NCBI RefSeq assembly: GCF_024199795.1
Contig: NZ_JANADK010000001.1
Span: forward strand, 744,001-808,000
DNA length: 64,000 bases
Source: Bradyrhizobium sp. CCGB01
Lineage (GTDB): Bacteria; Pseudomonadota; Alphaproteobacteria; Rhizobiales; Xanthobacteraceae
Direction of reading: 5' to 3'
Both the position numbers and the translations under genes were made by a program. Positions 21,124-31,883 of the stretch are shown here, piece by piece. How positions within the stretch are numbered: position 1 is the first letter of the stretch; every line of letters begins with the position of its first letter. The notes under the pieces were generated by a model that was given only the letters and a program-made list of their open reading frames with translations, ran no database searches and had not been told where the DNA came from.

Positions 21124-21240
21124 CCCTCATGGTGAGGAGGCGCGTCAGCGCCGTCTCGAACCATGCAGGCCCCCGCTGCGGCATCTTGGCCTCTATCCTT
21201 CGAGACGCGCGCTAGAGCGCGCTCCTCAGGATGAGGGGAG
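21124..21240. repeat. Palindromic repeat of the CTCATCCTGAGGAGC family
   Basis: Inverted GGTGAGGAGGCGCG and GCGCTCCTCAGGATGAGG ends enclose a TCTCGAA...TTCGAGA core. Related elements lie at 35791-35960 and 44768-44887. It sits between convergent genes. Confidence 0.7.
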
Positions 21241-21267
21241 AAAGCGCCGTCGGCGCGCCAACGTGGC

Positions 21268-21543
21268 TTACGTTCCGCCCTCACCCGGCGCCTGCGCGTG
21301 GATCGCGAGCGCATGCACGCTGCCGGAGAGTTCCATGGCCAGCGCCGAATTTATCATGCGGTGGCGATCGACCCGGCTCTTCCCTTTGAAGGCCGCAGAT
21401 ACGATATAAACGCGGAAGTGCGTCTCGCCGCTGGGCCGGTGGCCGGCGTGGCCCTCATGCAAATGTGACTCGTCGACGACCTCGAGGCTTTCGGGCGTGA
21501 AAGCTTCCTGCAACTTGTTGCTGATAGTGTCTTTCATAACCAT
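21268..21543 (-). CDS. BolA family protein
   Basis: A 91-residue BolA-type protein, a partner of monothiol glutaredoxins in iron-sulfur and iron homeostasis. The fold-defining segments SLEVVDESHLHEGHAGH and HFRVYIVSAAFKGKSRVDRH are present, with the conserved His residues that can bind a cluster. The start may be ATG 21543 or 21537; the longer frame to 21720 is not family-like. It is divergent from the J-domain gene. Confidence 0.9.
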   Translation of the reverse strand: MVMKDTISNKLQEAFTPESLEVVDESHLHEGHAGHRPSGETHFRVYIVSAAFKGKSRVDRHRMINSALAMELSGSVHALAIHAQAPGEGGT

Positions 21544-21701
21544 GAGTGCCATTAAAGCGTGCCATCGTGCCCCGTCAATTGCATAGGCCGCCCATGGGCG
21601 GACGTGCTTCAAGGACGCCGAAGTGAAACTTCGGCTACCTGTGTCAGCTAATTGCAATGTCAAGACTTGAAGGTTTTTGCATTGCGTAGTCAAAGTCAGC
21701 C

Positions 21702-22334
21702 ATGCCGATCGATTCATCAAAGTTCTTCGACTCCATCCGCGTCAAGCCGCGGGGCAAGCAGCCGGAAGTGAAGCCGCGCGACGCCGTGGTCGGCTGCGAA
21801 TGGGCCGGATGCCAGAACAAGGGCGCACACCGCGCGCCCAAGGGTCGCGACAACCAGCGCGAATACTGGCACTTCTGCCTCGACCACGTGCGCGAGTACA
21901 ACCAGAACTACAATTTCTTTTCCGGCATGAATGCTGACGCGGTTGCGCGCTACCAGAAGGATGCGCTGACCGGCCATCGTCCGACCTGGAAGATGGGCGC
22001 CAATGGCGGCAAGAAGGGTGCGGAAGCCGAGATCGACATGGCCTCCGATCCGTTCAGCATGTTCAGCGAGATCAATGGCCGCGCGAGCTGGCGGAAGGGC
22101 CCGGACGCCCAGCCCAAGGCCGAGACGCGCAAGGTGATGAACGCCGAGCGCAAGGCGCTCCAGGTCATGGGCCTCGGCCCCGATTCCACGCTCGCCGACG
22201 TCAAGACCAAGTACAAGGCACTGGTGAAGCAGCACCACCCCGACGCCAATGGCGGCGACCGCTCGACCGAAGATCGCCTGATCGAGATCATCAAGGCGTA
22301 TAACTATCTGAAGACGGTGGTGCGGGAGGCGTAA
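21702..22334 (+). CDS. J-domain protein, DnaJ-like
   Basis: A 210-residue protein with a C-terminal J-domain (about residues 150-207) that contains the HPD tripeptide in KQHHPDANGG, needed to stimulate DnaK. The N-terminal part has CEWAGCQNKGAHRAP and a downstream Cys/His, possibly a small metal site. It is common in alphaproteobacteria next to bolA. The client is unknown. Confidence 0.88.
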   Translation: MPIDSSKFFDSIRVKPRGKQPEVKPRDAVVGCEWAGCQNKGAHRAPKGRDNQREYWHFCLDHVREYNQNYNFFSGMNADAVARYQKDALTGHRPTWKMGANGGKKGAEAEIDMASDPFSMFSEINGRASWRKGPDAQPKAETRKVMNAERKALQVMGLGPDSTLADVKTKYKALVKQHHPDANGGDRSTEDRLIEIIKAYNYLKTVVREA

Positions 22335-22348
22335 GCCTCGCTGTCCTC

Positions 22349-22504
22349 TTCCTTCTCCCCTTGCGGGAGAAGGTGGCGCGAAGCGCCGGATGAGGGGTTG
22401 CCTCGGCGAATTCATCGCAAGCGATTTGCGCGCGGATAGAAACCCCTCACCCGTCTCGCCGCTGCGCGGCGAGCCACCCTCTCCCACAAGGGGAGAGGGG
22501 AAGA
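22349..22504. repeat. About 155-bp inverted-repeat element with CTTCTCCCC...GGGGAGAGG ends
   Basis: Terminal inverted repeats CTTCTCCCCTTGCGGGAGA and CTCTCCCACAAGGGGAGAGG enclose internal smaller hairpins. A second copy of similar size is at 34324-34493. The compact form with ends that pair suggests a non-autonomous element, but no target duplication could be confirmed. Confidence 0.7.
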
Positions 22505-22529
22505 GCTCCGCTCCATCCGTACTACTTCA

Positions 22530-23624
22530 TCACGCCTCCGGCATTGCGCCCACATAGGACGAGCTCGGACGGATCAACCGCCCCGTCCGCTGCTGCTCAC
22601 ACGCATGCGCGGTCCATCCGGCTGCGCGCGCCACCGCGAAGATCGGCGTGAAGGCCTGCCGTGGAATCGCCAGCGCATCGAGCAGGATCGCGGTGAAGAA
22701 CTCGACATTCGTCTCCAGGGGGCGGTCCGGGTTCTTCTTGCGCAGCGCGCTGCGGATATAGGCCTCGACCTCGCCGGCGAACGGCAGATCGGTGCCGTTG
22801 GACGCCAGCGCCTCGACGGCGGTCTTGAGCACGTCGGCGCGCGGATCGCGGACGCGATAGACGCGGTGACCAAAACCCATCATCCGCTCGCCGCGTGCGA
22901 GCGCGGCATCCACCCAGGGCTGGATGCGCTCGCGCGAGCCGATCGCATCGAGCATCTCCAGCACCGGCTCAGGCGCGCCGCCATGCAGCGGACCCGTGAG
23001 CGCGCAATAGCCCGCGGTGACTGCGGCAAACAGGTCGGCTTGCGTCGATGCCACCACGCGCGCGGTGAAAGTCGAGGCGTTCATGCCGTGGTCGCTGGCG
23101 GTGACGAGATAGGCATCTAACGCGGTGACCTCGCGCGCTGCGGGCGCGCGCCCAAGCAGCATGCGCAGCGTATCGGCGGCATGGCTGACATTGGGATCCG
23201 GCGCGATGGGATCGAGCCCTTTCGCGCGCCGGACCAGCGCGCCCGCGATCACCGGAAACGCGCCGACGATGGTCGCCTCGTGCGCGAGACCGTGCTCGGC
23301 GCGAAGCCCCGCGACCGCCGCACGAAACCCGTCGATGATGCCCATGCCGCGAGTTGCCGGCAAAAGCTCCGGCAGCCGCGCGAAGGCACGTTCGCGCCCC
23401 GCACCCAGACTCGCGCGCACATTGGCTTCGGTGAGGTTGGTCTTGCTGGCGCCGTTCCAGAGCCGGGCGGTGACGCCCTCGAAGCTCGATTTGGCGGCGA
23501 GGCGCCCGACATGCTCGCCGGCAATGATCAGTTCACCGCGCTCGCCGTCGACATGGCTCAGCACGGTCTCGGCCGCGGGAACGCCGTCCAGCCCGATCTG
23601 GCTTTTGGTGAGGTGGATGTTCAT
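22530..23624 (-). CDS. Citrate synthase family protein
   Basis: A 364-residue protein of the citrate synthase fold, shorter than the approximately 430-residue main enzyme. Two catalytic-type histidines are visible in GPLHGG (H214) and GFGHRV (H253), and DHGMNAST (H179) is also present. The position of the catalytic aspartate reads NVEFF (E308), Glu instead of Asp. The ATG at 23624 has GGAGA seven bases upstream; a longer frame reaches 23702. It could be a 2-methylcitrate or other acyl-CoA synthase, or a variant. It is divergent from a citrate synthase fused to a helix-turn-helix. Confidence 0.85.
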   Translation of the reverse strand: MNIHLTKSQIGLDGVPAAETVLSHVDGERGELIIAGEHVGRLAAKSSFEGVTARLWNGASKTNLTEANVRASLGAGRERAFARLPELLPATRGMGIIDGFRAAVAGLRAEHGLAHEATIVGAFPVIAGALVRRAKGLDPIAPDPNVSHAADTLRMLLGRAPAAREVTALDAYLVTASDHGMNASTFTARVVASTQADLFAAVTAGYCALTGPLHGGAPEPVLEMLDAIGSRERIQPWVDAALARGERMMGFGHRVYRVRDPRADVLKTAVEALASNGTDLPFAGEVEAYIRSALRKKNPDRPLETNVEFFTAILLDALAIPRQAFTPIFAVARAAGWTAHACEQQRTGRLIRPSSSYVGAMPEA

Positions 23625-23672
23625 GGCCCAATCTCCTTTGCACTGCACCAGGGAAAGGTCGGGCCTCTCGAC

Positions 23673-23702
23673 AGATTGATCAATCTTGATTACATAAATC
23701 AA
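23673..23702. promoter_or_regulatory. Palindromes in the divergent citrate-synthase spacer
   Basis: AGATTGATCAATCT (23673-23686) is a perfect 14-base palindrome, followed directly by TTGAT (23686-23690), seven bases and ATCAA (23698-23702). Both share the half-site TTGAT. The second repeat ends two bases before the ATG of the helix-turn-helix protein, which is the natural candidate for binding here. The seven-base spacing does not fit an FNR/FixK box (four bases). Confidence 0.55.
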
Positions 23703-23703
23703 T

Positions 23704-24924
23704 ATGAAAAATTCTCCGGAGCTCTACCTGTCTGCCCGGGAAGCCGCCGCCGAGCTCGCGATCTCGCCGGCGACCCTCTACGCCTATGTCAGCCGTGGCC
23801 TGATCCGCTCCGAGCCGACCCCGGATTCGCGGAAAAACCGCTACCGTGCCGAGGACGTCCGCGCCCTGAAGGAGCGCCGCGTGCCGTCGCCGGAGCCGCG
23901 CGGCCTTCGCAGCTTCGACGCCGACCTGCCGGTGATGGATACGGAAATCTCGACCATCACCGAGGAGGGCGCGATCTATCGCGGCGTCAACTGCGTCGAC
24001 CTCGCCGAGAACGACACGCTGGAGCACACCGCGACGCTGCTGTGGGACGTCTCCGACGTCGACCCGTTCGACCAGGACAATCAGCCCCAGATTTCCGAGG
24101 AGATGCGCGCGATCGCAGAAGCCGCGCGCCGCGCGGCGCCGATCGATCGTGCCATCGCAGTGCTGGCGCTCGCGACCAGTGCCGACGCGCGTGCCTTCAC
24201 CCGTGCGCCCGATGGCCGCGCGATGGTCGGCGGCCGCATTGTCCGCCTCCTGGTCGCGACCATGCTCAATGCCGAGCCGTCGTCCGAGCCGCTGCATCAG
24301 CAGATCGCGAAGGCCTGGGCGCCCGACAACAAGCATGCGCCCGACCTCATTCGCCGCGCGCTGGTGCTGCTCGCCGATCACGAATTGAATGCCTCGACCT
24401 TCACCGCGCGCTGCGCGGCCTCGACCGGTCTCAACCTCTATGATTCCGTCATCGCCGGCCTCGCCGCACTGAAAGGCCCGAAGCATGGCGGCGCCGGCGT
24501 GCTGGCCTCGCAACTCGTCAAGACGCTGATCGATCGCGACGTCGCCCCGATGGTCCGCGAGCGCGTCGCGCTCGGCGAACGCTTTGCCGGTTTCGGCCAC
24601 GGCGTCTACAAGCGCGGCGATCCCCGCGCCCAATCGCTCTTGAACGCCCTGTCGCGCGCCGGCGCGCCGCGCAAGTTCACGCGAGAGGTGCCGGAGCGGA
24701 TCATTGAAGCGACCGGCGAGCTCGTCAACATCGACTATGCGCTCGCCGTGCTCGTGCACGCGCTCAGGTTACCGGCCGGCAGCGAGCTCGCCCTGTTCGC
24801 CATGGCCCGCAGCGTCGGCTGGATTGCGCACGCCAGCGAGCAATTGCAGTTCGGGAAGTTGATCCGGCCGCGGGCAAGGTATGTGGGGCCGGCGCCGGGG
24901 AGGCGGGCAGGGGGCGCAGGTTAG
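23704..24924 (+). CDS. Helix-turn-helix/citrate synthase fusion protein
   Basis: A 406-residue protein with an N-terminal MerR-like helix-turn-helix (about residues 7-57, LYLSAREAAAELAISPATLY) joined to a citrate synthase domain (about 70-395). The catalytic-type residues H226, H261 (KHGGAG), H299 (GFGHGV) and D344 (VNIDYA) are present. The fusion could be an enzyme that senses its own flux and regulates the divergent citrate synthase gene from the palindromes at 23673-23702, which overlap its own leader. The C-terminus is Gly/Arg-rich. Confidence 0.85.
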   Translation: MKNSPELYLSAREAAAELAISPATLYAYVSRGLIRSEPTPDSRKNRYRAEDVRALKERRVPSPEPRGLRSFDADLPVMDTEISTITEEGAIYRGVNCVDLAENDTLEHTATLLWDVSDVDPFDQDNQPQISEEMRAIAEAARRAAPIDRAIAVLALATSADARAFTRAPDGRAMVGGRIVRLLVATMLNAEPSSEPLHQQIAKAWAPDNKHAPDLIRRALVLLADHELNASTFTARCAASTGLNLYDSVIAGLAALKGPKHGGAGVLASQLVKTLIDRDVAPMVRERVALGERFAGFGHGVYKRGDPRAQSLLNALSRAGAPRKFTREVPERIIEATGELVNIDYALAVLVHALRLPAGSELALFAMARSVGWIAHASEQLQFGKLIRPRARYVGPAPGRRAGGAG

Positions 24925-24950
24925 AAGGTCTAAGCGCGCGCCGTTCTCCG

Positions 24951-25081
24951 TTGTCGTCCCTGCGAACGCAGGGACCCATACCGCGTGATTTATCGATCAC
25001 GGTCGGTAAGAGTCCCGACTAGCGGTTCTTCGCCAAACGACTTCCTGGGGTTATGGGTCCCTGCTTTCGCAGGGACGACAC
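24951..25081. repeat. Palindromic repeat, GTCGTCCCTGCGAACGCAG family
   Basis: Two inverted units (GTCGTCCCTGCG...CCCATA at the left, TATGGGTCCCTGCTTTCGCAG at the right) fill most of the 173-base gap between the citrate synthase fusion and the dedA-type gene. The arrangement matches that at 16423-16565. Confidence 0.75.
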
Positions 25082-25097
25082 CTAGGGTGCGGCGCCA

Positions 25098-25760
25098 TCA
25101 AGCCTGCGGCTTCTCTGTCGCGACACCAGCACCATTCCGCCGGCGATAGATCCACACCGCCAAGCCCACCACGATCGCCACCGCCACCACCGTCAAGATC
25201 CAGATGTGCTTGAACGGATGCTGCCCGTGGTGCGGAAGTCCGAAATATTGGTGAAGGGCCGACACCGCCAGCACGCCGGGCAGCACATGCGCCGGCGCCC
25301 ACATCAGGATCGCCGGGATGTTCACCGCGTAGAACTTCGCCGGCACCATGCCGAGCGCACCGGCGGTCACCGGCACGAAGGCCCGGATCGGCGGCACGAA
25401 ACGGGCGAAGAACACGGCCCAGGTGCCGAAACGGTTGAAGAAGCTTTCGCTCTCGGCGACCACGCGGGGATAATTGGTCAGCGGCCAGGTGTTGAGGATC
25501 TCGCGCTGGCGCCGGTGCCCGATCCAATAGGCCGAGCCGTCACCGAGCACCGCGCCGACCGCGGCGGCCAGCAGCACCCATTGCAGTTTCAGGTCGCCGC
25601 CCGGAATCAGCGCGCTCAGCGCCAGGATGATGGTCGAGCCGGGGATCACCGACCCCACCACCGGAACGGCTTCGAGCAGCGCCGCCAGGAACAGGGTCAG
25701 GTAGGCCAGCCAAGCATGGGCCGAGACGAAGGAGATGAGGGGGTCGAGGAAGGACGTCAC
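25098..25760 (-). CDS. DedA family (SNARE-associated) membrane protein
   Basis: A 220-residue inner-membrane protein of the DedA/VTT family, thought to move or flip lipid carriers such as undecaprenyl phosphate. It shows the family pattern: a re-entrant region with VIPGSTIILALSAL, a GDGSAYWIGHRRQRE segment near residue 75, and FFARFVPPIRAFVPVTAGALGM near residue 118. The start is a GTG at 25758-25760. No operon partner is near. Confidence 0.88.
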   Translation of the reverse strand: MTSFLDPLISFVSAHAWLAYLTLFLAALLEAVPVVGSVIPGSTIILALSALIPGGDLKLQWVLLAAAVGAVLGDGSAYWIGHRRQREILNTWPLTNYPRVVAESESFFNRFGTWAVFFARFVPPIRAFVPVTAGALGMVPAKFYAVNIPAILMWAPAHVLPGVLAVSALHQYFGLPHHGQHPFKHIWILTVVAVAIVVGLAVWIYRRRNGAGVATEKPQA

Positions 25761-25923
25761 GTCGTCTCTGTGGAGGGCTGGGGCTTTCAGGTTCAGACCC
25801 TACATAAGCAAGGAGCGGCAAAAGTGCCATTCGCGTGGGCAGGCCATGCATCCCGCCCGAAATTCGGGCGTAATTCGCAAGGCAGCCCTCCAAAAACTGC
25901 GTTCCTTGCCTATCTAAATGAAA

Positions 25924-25972
25924 AGACAACGGAACTTTGATTGGAGGGCGGGCTTCTGCCCGCACGTTGTCT
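25924..25972 (+). promoter_or_regulatory. Nested stem-loop upstream of cobS
   Basis: AGACAACG (25924-25931) pairs with CGTTGTCT (25965-25972), and inside it GCGGGC (25948-25953) pairs with GCCCGC (25958-25963). It lies about 80 bases before the cobS start. No cobalamin riboswitch core was recognised. It could be a leader structure or a small repeat. Confidence 0.4.
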
Positions 25973-26054
25973 CTGATAGGTTGATTTTCAGCACCCAGCC
26001 GCAGCCAACGTGCGAATAACCGGTTTCGGGACCGCCCGGGACCTCGGAGGATTG

Positions 26055-27053
26055 ATGACGACCGCCGCCATGTCCAAAGTTGAGGAAGTTTCCGGTATGC
26101 CCGACATGAAGGTGTCGGTGCGCCAGGTGTTCGGGATCGACAGTGATCTCGAAGTCCCGGCCTATTCCGAAGTCGATCCTCATGTGCCCGAAGTCGATTC
26201 CGACTACCGTTTCGACCGCGCCACCACGCTCGCCATTCTCGCCGGCTTTGCCCGCAATCGCCGCGTGATGGTGACCGGCTATCACGGCACCGGTAAGTCC
26301 ACCCATATCGAGCAGGTCGCCGCCCGCCTGAATTGGCCCTGCGTGCGCGTCAACCTCGACAGCCACATCAGCCGTATCGACCTCGTCGGCAAGGACTCGA
26401 TCGTGGTCCGCGACGGCAAGCAGGTCACCGAATTCCGCGACGGCATTTTGCCCTGGGCGCTCCAGAACAACGTCGCCCTGGTGTTCGACGAATACGACGC
26501 CGGCCGCCCCGACGTGATGTTCGTGATCCAGCGCGTGCTGGAGGTCTCGGGACGCCTGACGCTGCTCGACCAGAACAAGGTGATCAAGCCGCACCCCGCG
26601 TTCCGCCTGTTCTCGACCGCCAACACGGTCGGCCTCGGCGACACCTCGGGCCTCTATCACGGCACCCAGCAGATCAACCAGGGCCAGATGGACCGCTGGT
26701 CGATCGTCACCACGCTGAACTATCTCAGCCATGACGAGGAAGTGGAGATCGTGCTGGCCAAGGCCAAGCACTATCGCACCCAGGAGGGCCGCGACATCGT
26801 CAACAAGATGGTTCGCCTCGCCGATCTCACCCGCAACGCCTTCGCCAACGGCGATCTGTCGACGGTGATGAGCCCGCGCACGGTGATCACCTGGGCGGAA
26901 AACTCCGACATCTTCGGCGATATCGGATTTGCCTTCCGCGTCACCTTCCTCAACAAGTGCGACGAGCTCGAGCGTCCCCTGGTCGCAGAGTTCTACCAGC
27001 GCTGCTTCAATGCGGAGCTGCCGGAATCGGCGATCAACGTGGCGCTCAGCTAG
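26055..27053 (+). CDS. cobS: Aerobic cobaltochelatase subunit CobS
   Basis: A 332-residue AAA+ ATPase that, with CobT and CobN, inserts cobalt into hydrogenobyrinic acid a,c-diamide in aerobic cobalamin synthesis. Walker A is GYHGTGKST around residues 75-83, Walker B is [13 protein letters not shown] near residue 155, and a sensor segment [11 protein letters not shown] follows. The ATG at 26055 is chosen for GGAGG four bases upstream; an upstream in-frame start at 26010 lacks one. A GNAT gene lies between it and cobT. Confidence 0.96.
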   Translation: MTTAAMSKVEEVSGMPDMKVSVRQVFGIDSDLEVPAYSEVDPHVPEVDSDYRFDRATTLAILAGFARNRRVMVTGYHGTGKSTHIEQVAARLNWPCVRVNLDSHISRIDLVGKDSIVVRDGKQVTEFRDGILPWALQNNVALVFDEYDAGRPDVMFVIQRVLEVSGRLTLLDQNKVIKPHPAFRLFSTANTVGLGDTSGLYHGTQQINQGQMDRWSIVTTLNYLSHDEEVEIVLAKAKHYRTQEGRDIVNKMVRLADLTRNAFANGDLSTVMSPRTVITWAENSDIFGDIGFAFRVTFLNKCDELERPLVAEFYQRCFNAELPESAINVALS

Positions 27054-27056
27054 GCC

Positions 27057-27467
27057 ATGGCCACCATCACCGTCGAGCGCACCATTGGGACCACCAAGAA
27101 GGCTGTGCTCGCCGGGCTCGGCGCCTATAACGACGAGCAGTTTGGGAAGCAGAAGGCCAAGAGCATCGCGGTCTCCTTGAAGGACGGCCGCAAGATCGTC
27201 GGCGGCATCGTCGGGCATCTCTGGGCGACGGTTCTGTTCATCCAGTATTTCTGGATCGATCAGAAGCAGCGCGGCAGGGGTTTGGGCACGAAGCTGATCG
27301 CGGCGATCGAGGACGAGGCAAGACGGCAGGGCGCGGTCCAGGCCCATGTCGACACGATGAGTTTCCAGGCGCCGGGCTTCTATCGTTCCTGCGGGTACGA
27401 GGAGTTCGGCAGCCTCAAGGGCTATCCCGGCGGCGTGACGCGCCATTCGTTTACGAAGTCGCTATGA
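27057..27467 (+). CDS. GNAT family N-acetyltransferase
   Basis: A 136-residue acetyltransferase with the acetyl-CoA-binding segment [11 protein letters not shown] near residue 80 and the C-terminal [11 protein letters not shown] motif typical of GNAT enzymes. It starts three bases after cobS and overlaps cobT by ATGA, so it is translated with the cobaltochelatase subunits. The substrate is unknown. Confidence 0.88.
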   Translation: MATITVERTIGTTKKAVLAGLGAYNDEQFGKQKAKSIAVSLKDGRKIVGGIVGHLWATVLFIQYFWIDQKQRGRGLGTKLIAAIEDEARRQGAVQAHVDTMSFQAPGFYRSCGYEEFGSLKGYPGGVTRHSFTKSL

Positions 27468-29371
27468 GCACATCATCATCCAACTCCAAATTCCGTAACA
27501 CCAAGGAAGCGCCGACCGAGCCGTTCAAGCGCTCGGTGGCTTCCTGCCTGAAGGCGATCGCCAAGTCGCCCGAGCTCGAGGTCAGCTTCGCTGCCGAGCG
27601 TCCCGGGCTCGCGCCGGGCAAGGCGCGGCTGCCCGAGCCCGCGCGAAAGATGACCAAGCGCGATGCCGCGATCGTGCGTGGCCATGCCGATTCCATCGCG
27701 CTCAAGATCGCCTGTCACGATGCCAAGCTGCATCGCAAGCTGATGCCCGGCAATCCGCAGGCGCGCGGCGTGTTCGAGGCGGTCGAGCAGGCGAGGGTCG
27801 AGGCGATCGGCGCGCGCCGCATGGCCGGCGTTGCCAAGAACCTCACCGCGATGCTCGACGATCATTTCCACCGCGGCAAGTTCGACGAGATCACCGACCG
27901 TGCCGATGCGCCGCTGGCGGATGCGCTGGCGATGCTGGTGCGCGAGCGCCTGACCGGCATGGCGCCGCCCACGGCGGCGAAGAAGATGGTCGATCTCTGG
28001 CGGCCCATTCTCGAGGACAAGATCGGCAAGCGGCTCGACCGGCTCGACGGGCTGGTCGAGGACCAGACCAGGTTCGGCGACGCCGTGCATGATCTGCTGA
28101 CCGCGCTCGAGCTCGGCGACGAGCGCAGCGCCGACAGCGAAGATAATGACGACGACGAGGAGAACCGCGACGGCGACAACGACCAGTCCGGCGCCGAAGG
28201 CTCGCCCGATTCCGACGCCGCGCAGGAGATGAGCGCCGACCAGGCGCAGGCCTCGAGCGAGGAGATGAGCGAGAGCGCGATGGAAAGCGCGCAGGCCTCG
28301 ACCTCCGACACGTTCGACGACGGCGAACTTGGCGACGACGAGACGCCGGGCGAGGCGACGCGGCCGAATTCGCGCGGCGCCAACGAGCCGCGCGGGCCGG
28401 AATATCATGCCTTCGCGCCGAAATTCGACGAGGTGATCGCGGCCGAAGACCTCTGCGACCATGACGAGCTGGAGCGCCTGCGCGCCTATCTCGACAAGCA
28501 GCTCGCGCATCTCCAAGGCATCGTCGCCCGCCTCGCCAACCGGCTGCAGCGCCGGCTGATGGCGCAGCAGAACCGCGCCTGGGACTTCGACCTCGAAGAG
28601 GGCATCCTCGATCCGGCGCGGCTGTCGCGCGTGGTGACCGATCCCTATCACCCGCTGTCCTTCATGCACGAGAAGGAGGCGACGTTCCGCGACACCGTGG
28701 TGACGCTGCTGCTCGACAATTCCGGCTCGATGCGCGGCCGTCCGATCACGGTTGCGGCGACCTGCGCCGACATTCTTGCGCGCACGCTGGAGCGTTGCGG
28801 CGTCAAGGTCGAGATTTTGGGCTTCACCACGCGCGCCTGGAAGGGCGGGCAATCGCGCGAGGCGTGGCTTGCCGCCGGCAAGCCGGCCAATCCCGGCCGC
28901 CTCAACGATCTCCGCCACATCATCTACAAGTCGGCCGACGCCCCCTGGCGCCGTGCGCGAAAGAATCTCGGCCTGATGATGCGCGAGGGGCTCCTGAAGG
29001 AGAACATCGACGGAGAGGCGCTGGACTGGGCGCACAAGCGCCTGCTCGGCCGGCCCGAGCAGCGCAAGATCCTGATGATGATCTCGGACGGTGCGCCGGT
29101 CGACGATTCCACGCTGTCGGTCAATCCCGGCAACTATCTCGAGCGGCATCTGCGCCACATCATCGAGGAGATCGAGACCCGCTCGCCGGTCGAGCTGATC
29201 GCGATCGGCATCGGCCATGACGTGACGCGCTACTATCGCCGCGCCGTGACGATCGTGGACGCCGAAGAGCTCGGCGGTGCCATCACCGAAAAGCTCGCCG
29301 AGCTGTTCAGCGAGACCAACACAGCGCCCACGCAGCAGGCCGGTCGCCCGCGACGCAAATTGCATTCGTGA
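27464..29371 (+). CDS. cobT: Aerobic cobaltochelatase subunit CobT
   Basis: A 635-residue partner of CobS. It has an N-terminal helical region (1-210), a strongly acidic linker (about 218-300) and a C-terminal von Willebrand A domain whose metal site is DNSGS (D418, S420, S422). The protein is of usual length. The start overlaps the GNAT stop and the end overlaps the next gene by four bases (GTGA), so the cobS-GNAT-cobT-esterase set is likely one transcript. The cobN gene is not in the window. Confidence 0.96.
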   Translation: MSTSSSNSKFRNTKEAPTEPFKRSVASCLKAIAKSPELEVSFAAERPGLAPGKARLPEPARKMTKRDAAIVRGHADSIALKIACHDAKLHRKLMPGNPQARGVFEAVEQARVEAIGARRMAGVAKNLTAMLDDHFHRGKFDEITDRADAPLADALAMLVRERLTGMAPPTAAKKMVDLWRPILEDKIGKRLDRLDGLVEDQTRFGDAVHDLLTALELGDERSADSEDNDDDEENRDGDNDQSGAEGSPDSDAAQEMSADQAQASSEEMSESAMESAQASTSDTFDDGELGDDETPGEATRPNSRGANEPRGPEYHAFAPKFDEVIAAEDLCDHDELERLRAYLDKQLAHLQGIVARLANRLQRRLMAQQNRAWDFDLEEGILDPARLSRVVTDPYHPLSFMHEKEATFRDTVVTLLLDNSGSMRGRPITVAATCADILARTLERCGVKVEILGFTTRAWKGGQSREAWLAAGKPANPGRLNDLRHIIYKSADAPWRRARKNLGLMMREGLLKENIDGEALDWAHKRLLGRPEQRKILMMISDGAPVDDSTLSVNPGNYLERHLRHIIEEIETRSPVELIAIGIGHDVTRYYRRAVTIVDAEELGGAITEKLAELFSETNTAPTQQAGRPRRKLHS

Positions 29372-30438
29372 GCACGCATCAATCCCGCCGCAGCTTCATT
29401 AGCCACGCAGCGGCGGGATTTTCCACTCTCGCAATCTCGCGCCTCGCGCAGGCGCAGCCGACGACCGAGCCGCCGCCGCGCCCCGCGCAGATCGAGCACG
29501 CCGTCACCGAGCCGGTCGGCATCGAGGTGAACGCGCGGTCGATTCCCAATTTCGAGCCGCGCGACCGCTCGCGGGTGCGCTTCGGCTCGCTGCAATATCG
29601 CAGCGGCCTCGTGCTGACCTCGCCCTATCGCGGCTTCGGCGGCCTGTCCGGCATCCGGCTCGACGCCAAGGGCGAGCGCTTCCTTGCGATCTCCGACCAG
29701 GGCGGCTGGTTCACCGGCCGCATCCGCTATTCCGGCGGCAGGATGACCGCGCTCGACGATGTCGAGGCCTCGCCGATGCTGAACGCGGAGGGTCGGCCGA
29801 TCACGGAGAAGCGGCTCTGGTACGACACCGAGTCGCTCGCGCGCGACGGCAATGTCGTCTATGTCGGGCTCGAACGCGTCAACCAGATCATGCGCTTCGA
29901 TTTTTCCAAGGGCGGCACGCGCGCCCGCGGCGATGTGCTGCCGACGCCGCCCGCGATGCGGAAATTGCCCTACAATAAGGGGCTCGAAGCGATGGTAGCG
30001 GTCCCGAAGGGCCAGCCGCTCGCTGGCACGCTGATCGCGTTCTCCGAGCGCGGGCTGGACGCCGACGGCAATCTGGTCGCCTTCCTGATCGGTGGCCCTG
30101 CGCCCGGACAGTTCAGCGTGCGCCGCACCGACAAGTTCGACATCTCGGATGCGACGCTGCTGCCGTCGGGCGAGCTTCTGATCCTCGAACGCAAATTTTC
30201 CTGGTTCACCGGCATCAACATCCGTATCCGCGCGATCCCGTTGAAGTCGATCGTGCCGAACGCGCTGGTCGACGGCCCCGCGCTCTTCAACGCCGATCTC
30301 GGCCACGAGGTCGATAACATGGAAGGCATCGACGCCCACGTCACCCCCGAGGGCGAGACCGTCCTGACCATGGTGTCGGACGACAATTTCTCGATGCTCC
30401 AGCGCACCTTGTTGTTGCAGTTCACGCTGGTGGAGTAG
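29368..30438 (+). CDS. Tat-exported phytase-like esterase domain protein
   Basis: A 356-residue protein with a twin-arginine signal ([11 protein letters not shown]) and a cleavage site near AQA at residue 29. The mature part has the beta-propeller-type segments [36 protein letters not shown] and [17 protein letters not shown] typical of the esterase-like activity of phytase family. It is probably periplasmic and metal-dependent. The GTG start overlaps cobT by four bases. The substrate is not known; the link to cobalamin genes may be only positional. Confidence 0.8.
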   Translation: MSTHQSRRSFISHAAAGFSTLAISRLAQAQPTTEPPPRPAQIEHAVTEPVGIEVNARSIPNFEPRDRSRVRFGSLQYRSGLVLTSPYRGFGGLSGIRLDAKGERFLAISDQGGWFTGRIRYSGGRMTALDDVEASPMLNAEGRPITEKRLWYDTESLARDGNVVYVGLERVNQIMRFDFSKGGTRARGDVLPTPPAMRKLPYNKGLEAMVAVPKGQPLAGTLIAFSERGLDADGNLVAFLIGGPAPGQFSVRRTDKFDISDATLLPSGELLILERKFSWFTGINIRIRAIPLKSIVPNALVDGPALFNADLGHEVDNMEGIDAHVTPEGETVLTMVSDDNFSMLQRTLLLQFTLVE

Positions 30439-30447
30439 CTCTCCGCT

Positions 30448-30473
30448 GTCGTCCCTGCGTAAGCAGGGACGAC
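30448..30473 (+). repeat. Perfect hairpin GTCGTCCCTGC-GTAA-GCAGGGACGAC
   Basis: An 11-base stem with a four-base loop lies ten bases after the esterase stop. It is a short copy of the GTCGTCCC repeat family and has no U-run, but could shape the end of the cob transcript. Confidence 0.7.
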
Positions 30474-30626
30474 GGCTGAAATTGCCGCGCGATCCCGTGA
30501 TCAAATGACGCGTGTAATGCATGGGTGGCGCCACGGCCATGCCGTCCGCGCAACTGGCAATCCGCTCGTCGCCCACTACACTTCATGCAATTGCTTCCAC
30601 CCCTCTCATCATCCGGAACTCCCCGC

Positions 30627-31739
<1,113 letters not shown>

Positions 31740-31765
31740 GGGCGCGGGCATCGCGCCACACTCTC

Positions 31766-31883
31766 GTCATTGCGAGGAGCTCGCGACAAAATTGCGCAGC
31801 AATTTTGCGCTGATGCGACGAAGCAATCCAGAAACCCTCCGCGGAAAGACTCTGCATTGCCTCGCTTAACCCTCGCAATGACG
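31766..31883. repeat. 118-bp element with perfect terminal repeats CGTCATTGCGAGG
   Basis: The ends CGTCATTGCGAGG and CCTCGCAATGACG are exact inverted copies of 13 bases. Inside are TTGCGCAGCAATTTTGCG and GCGACGAAGCAATCCAG. It occupies much of the 302-base gap between the oxidoreductase and the next gene. The size and ends fit a small non-autonomous repeat element. Confidence 0.7.

Noticed and set aside
23673..23702. FNR/FixK box in the citrate synthase spacer
   Set aside because: TTGAT and ATCAA are present but with seven bases between them instead of four, and the other palindrome has no spacer.
25761..26054. Cobalamin riboswitch upstream of cobS
   Set aside because: The conserved core and B12 box were not found; only a generic nested hairpin is present.
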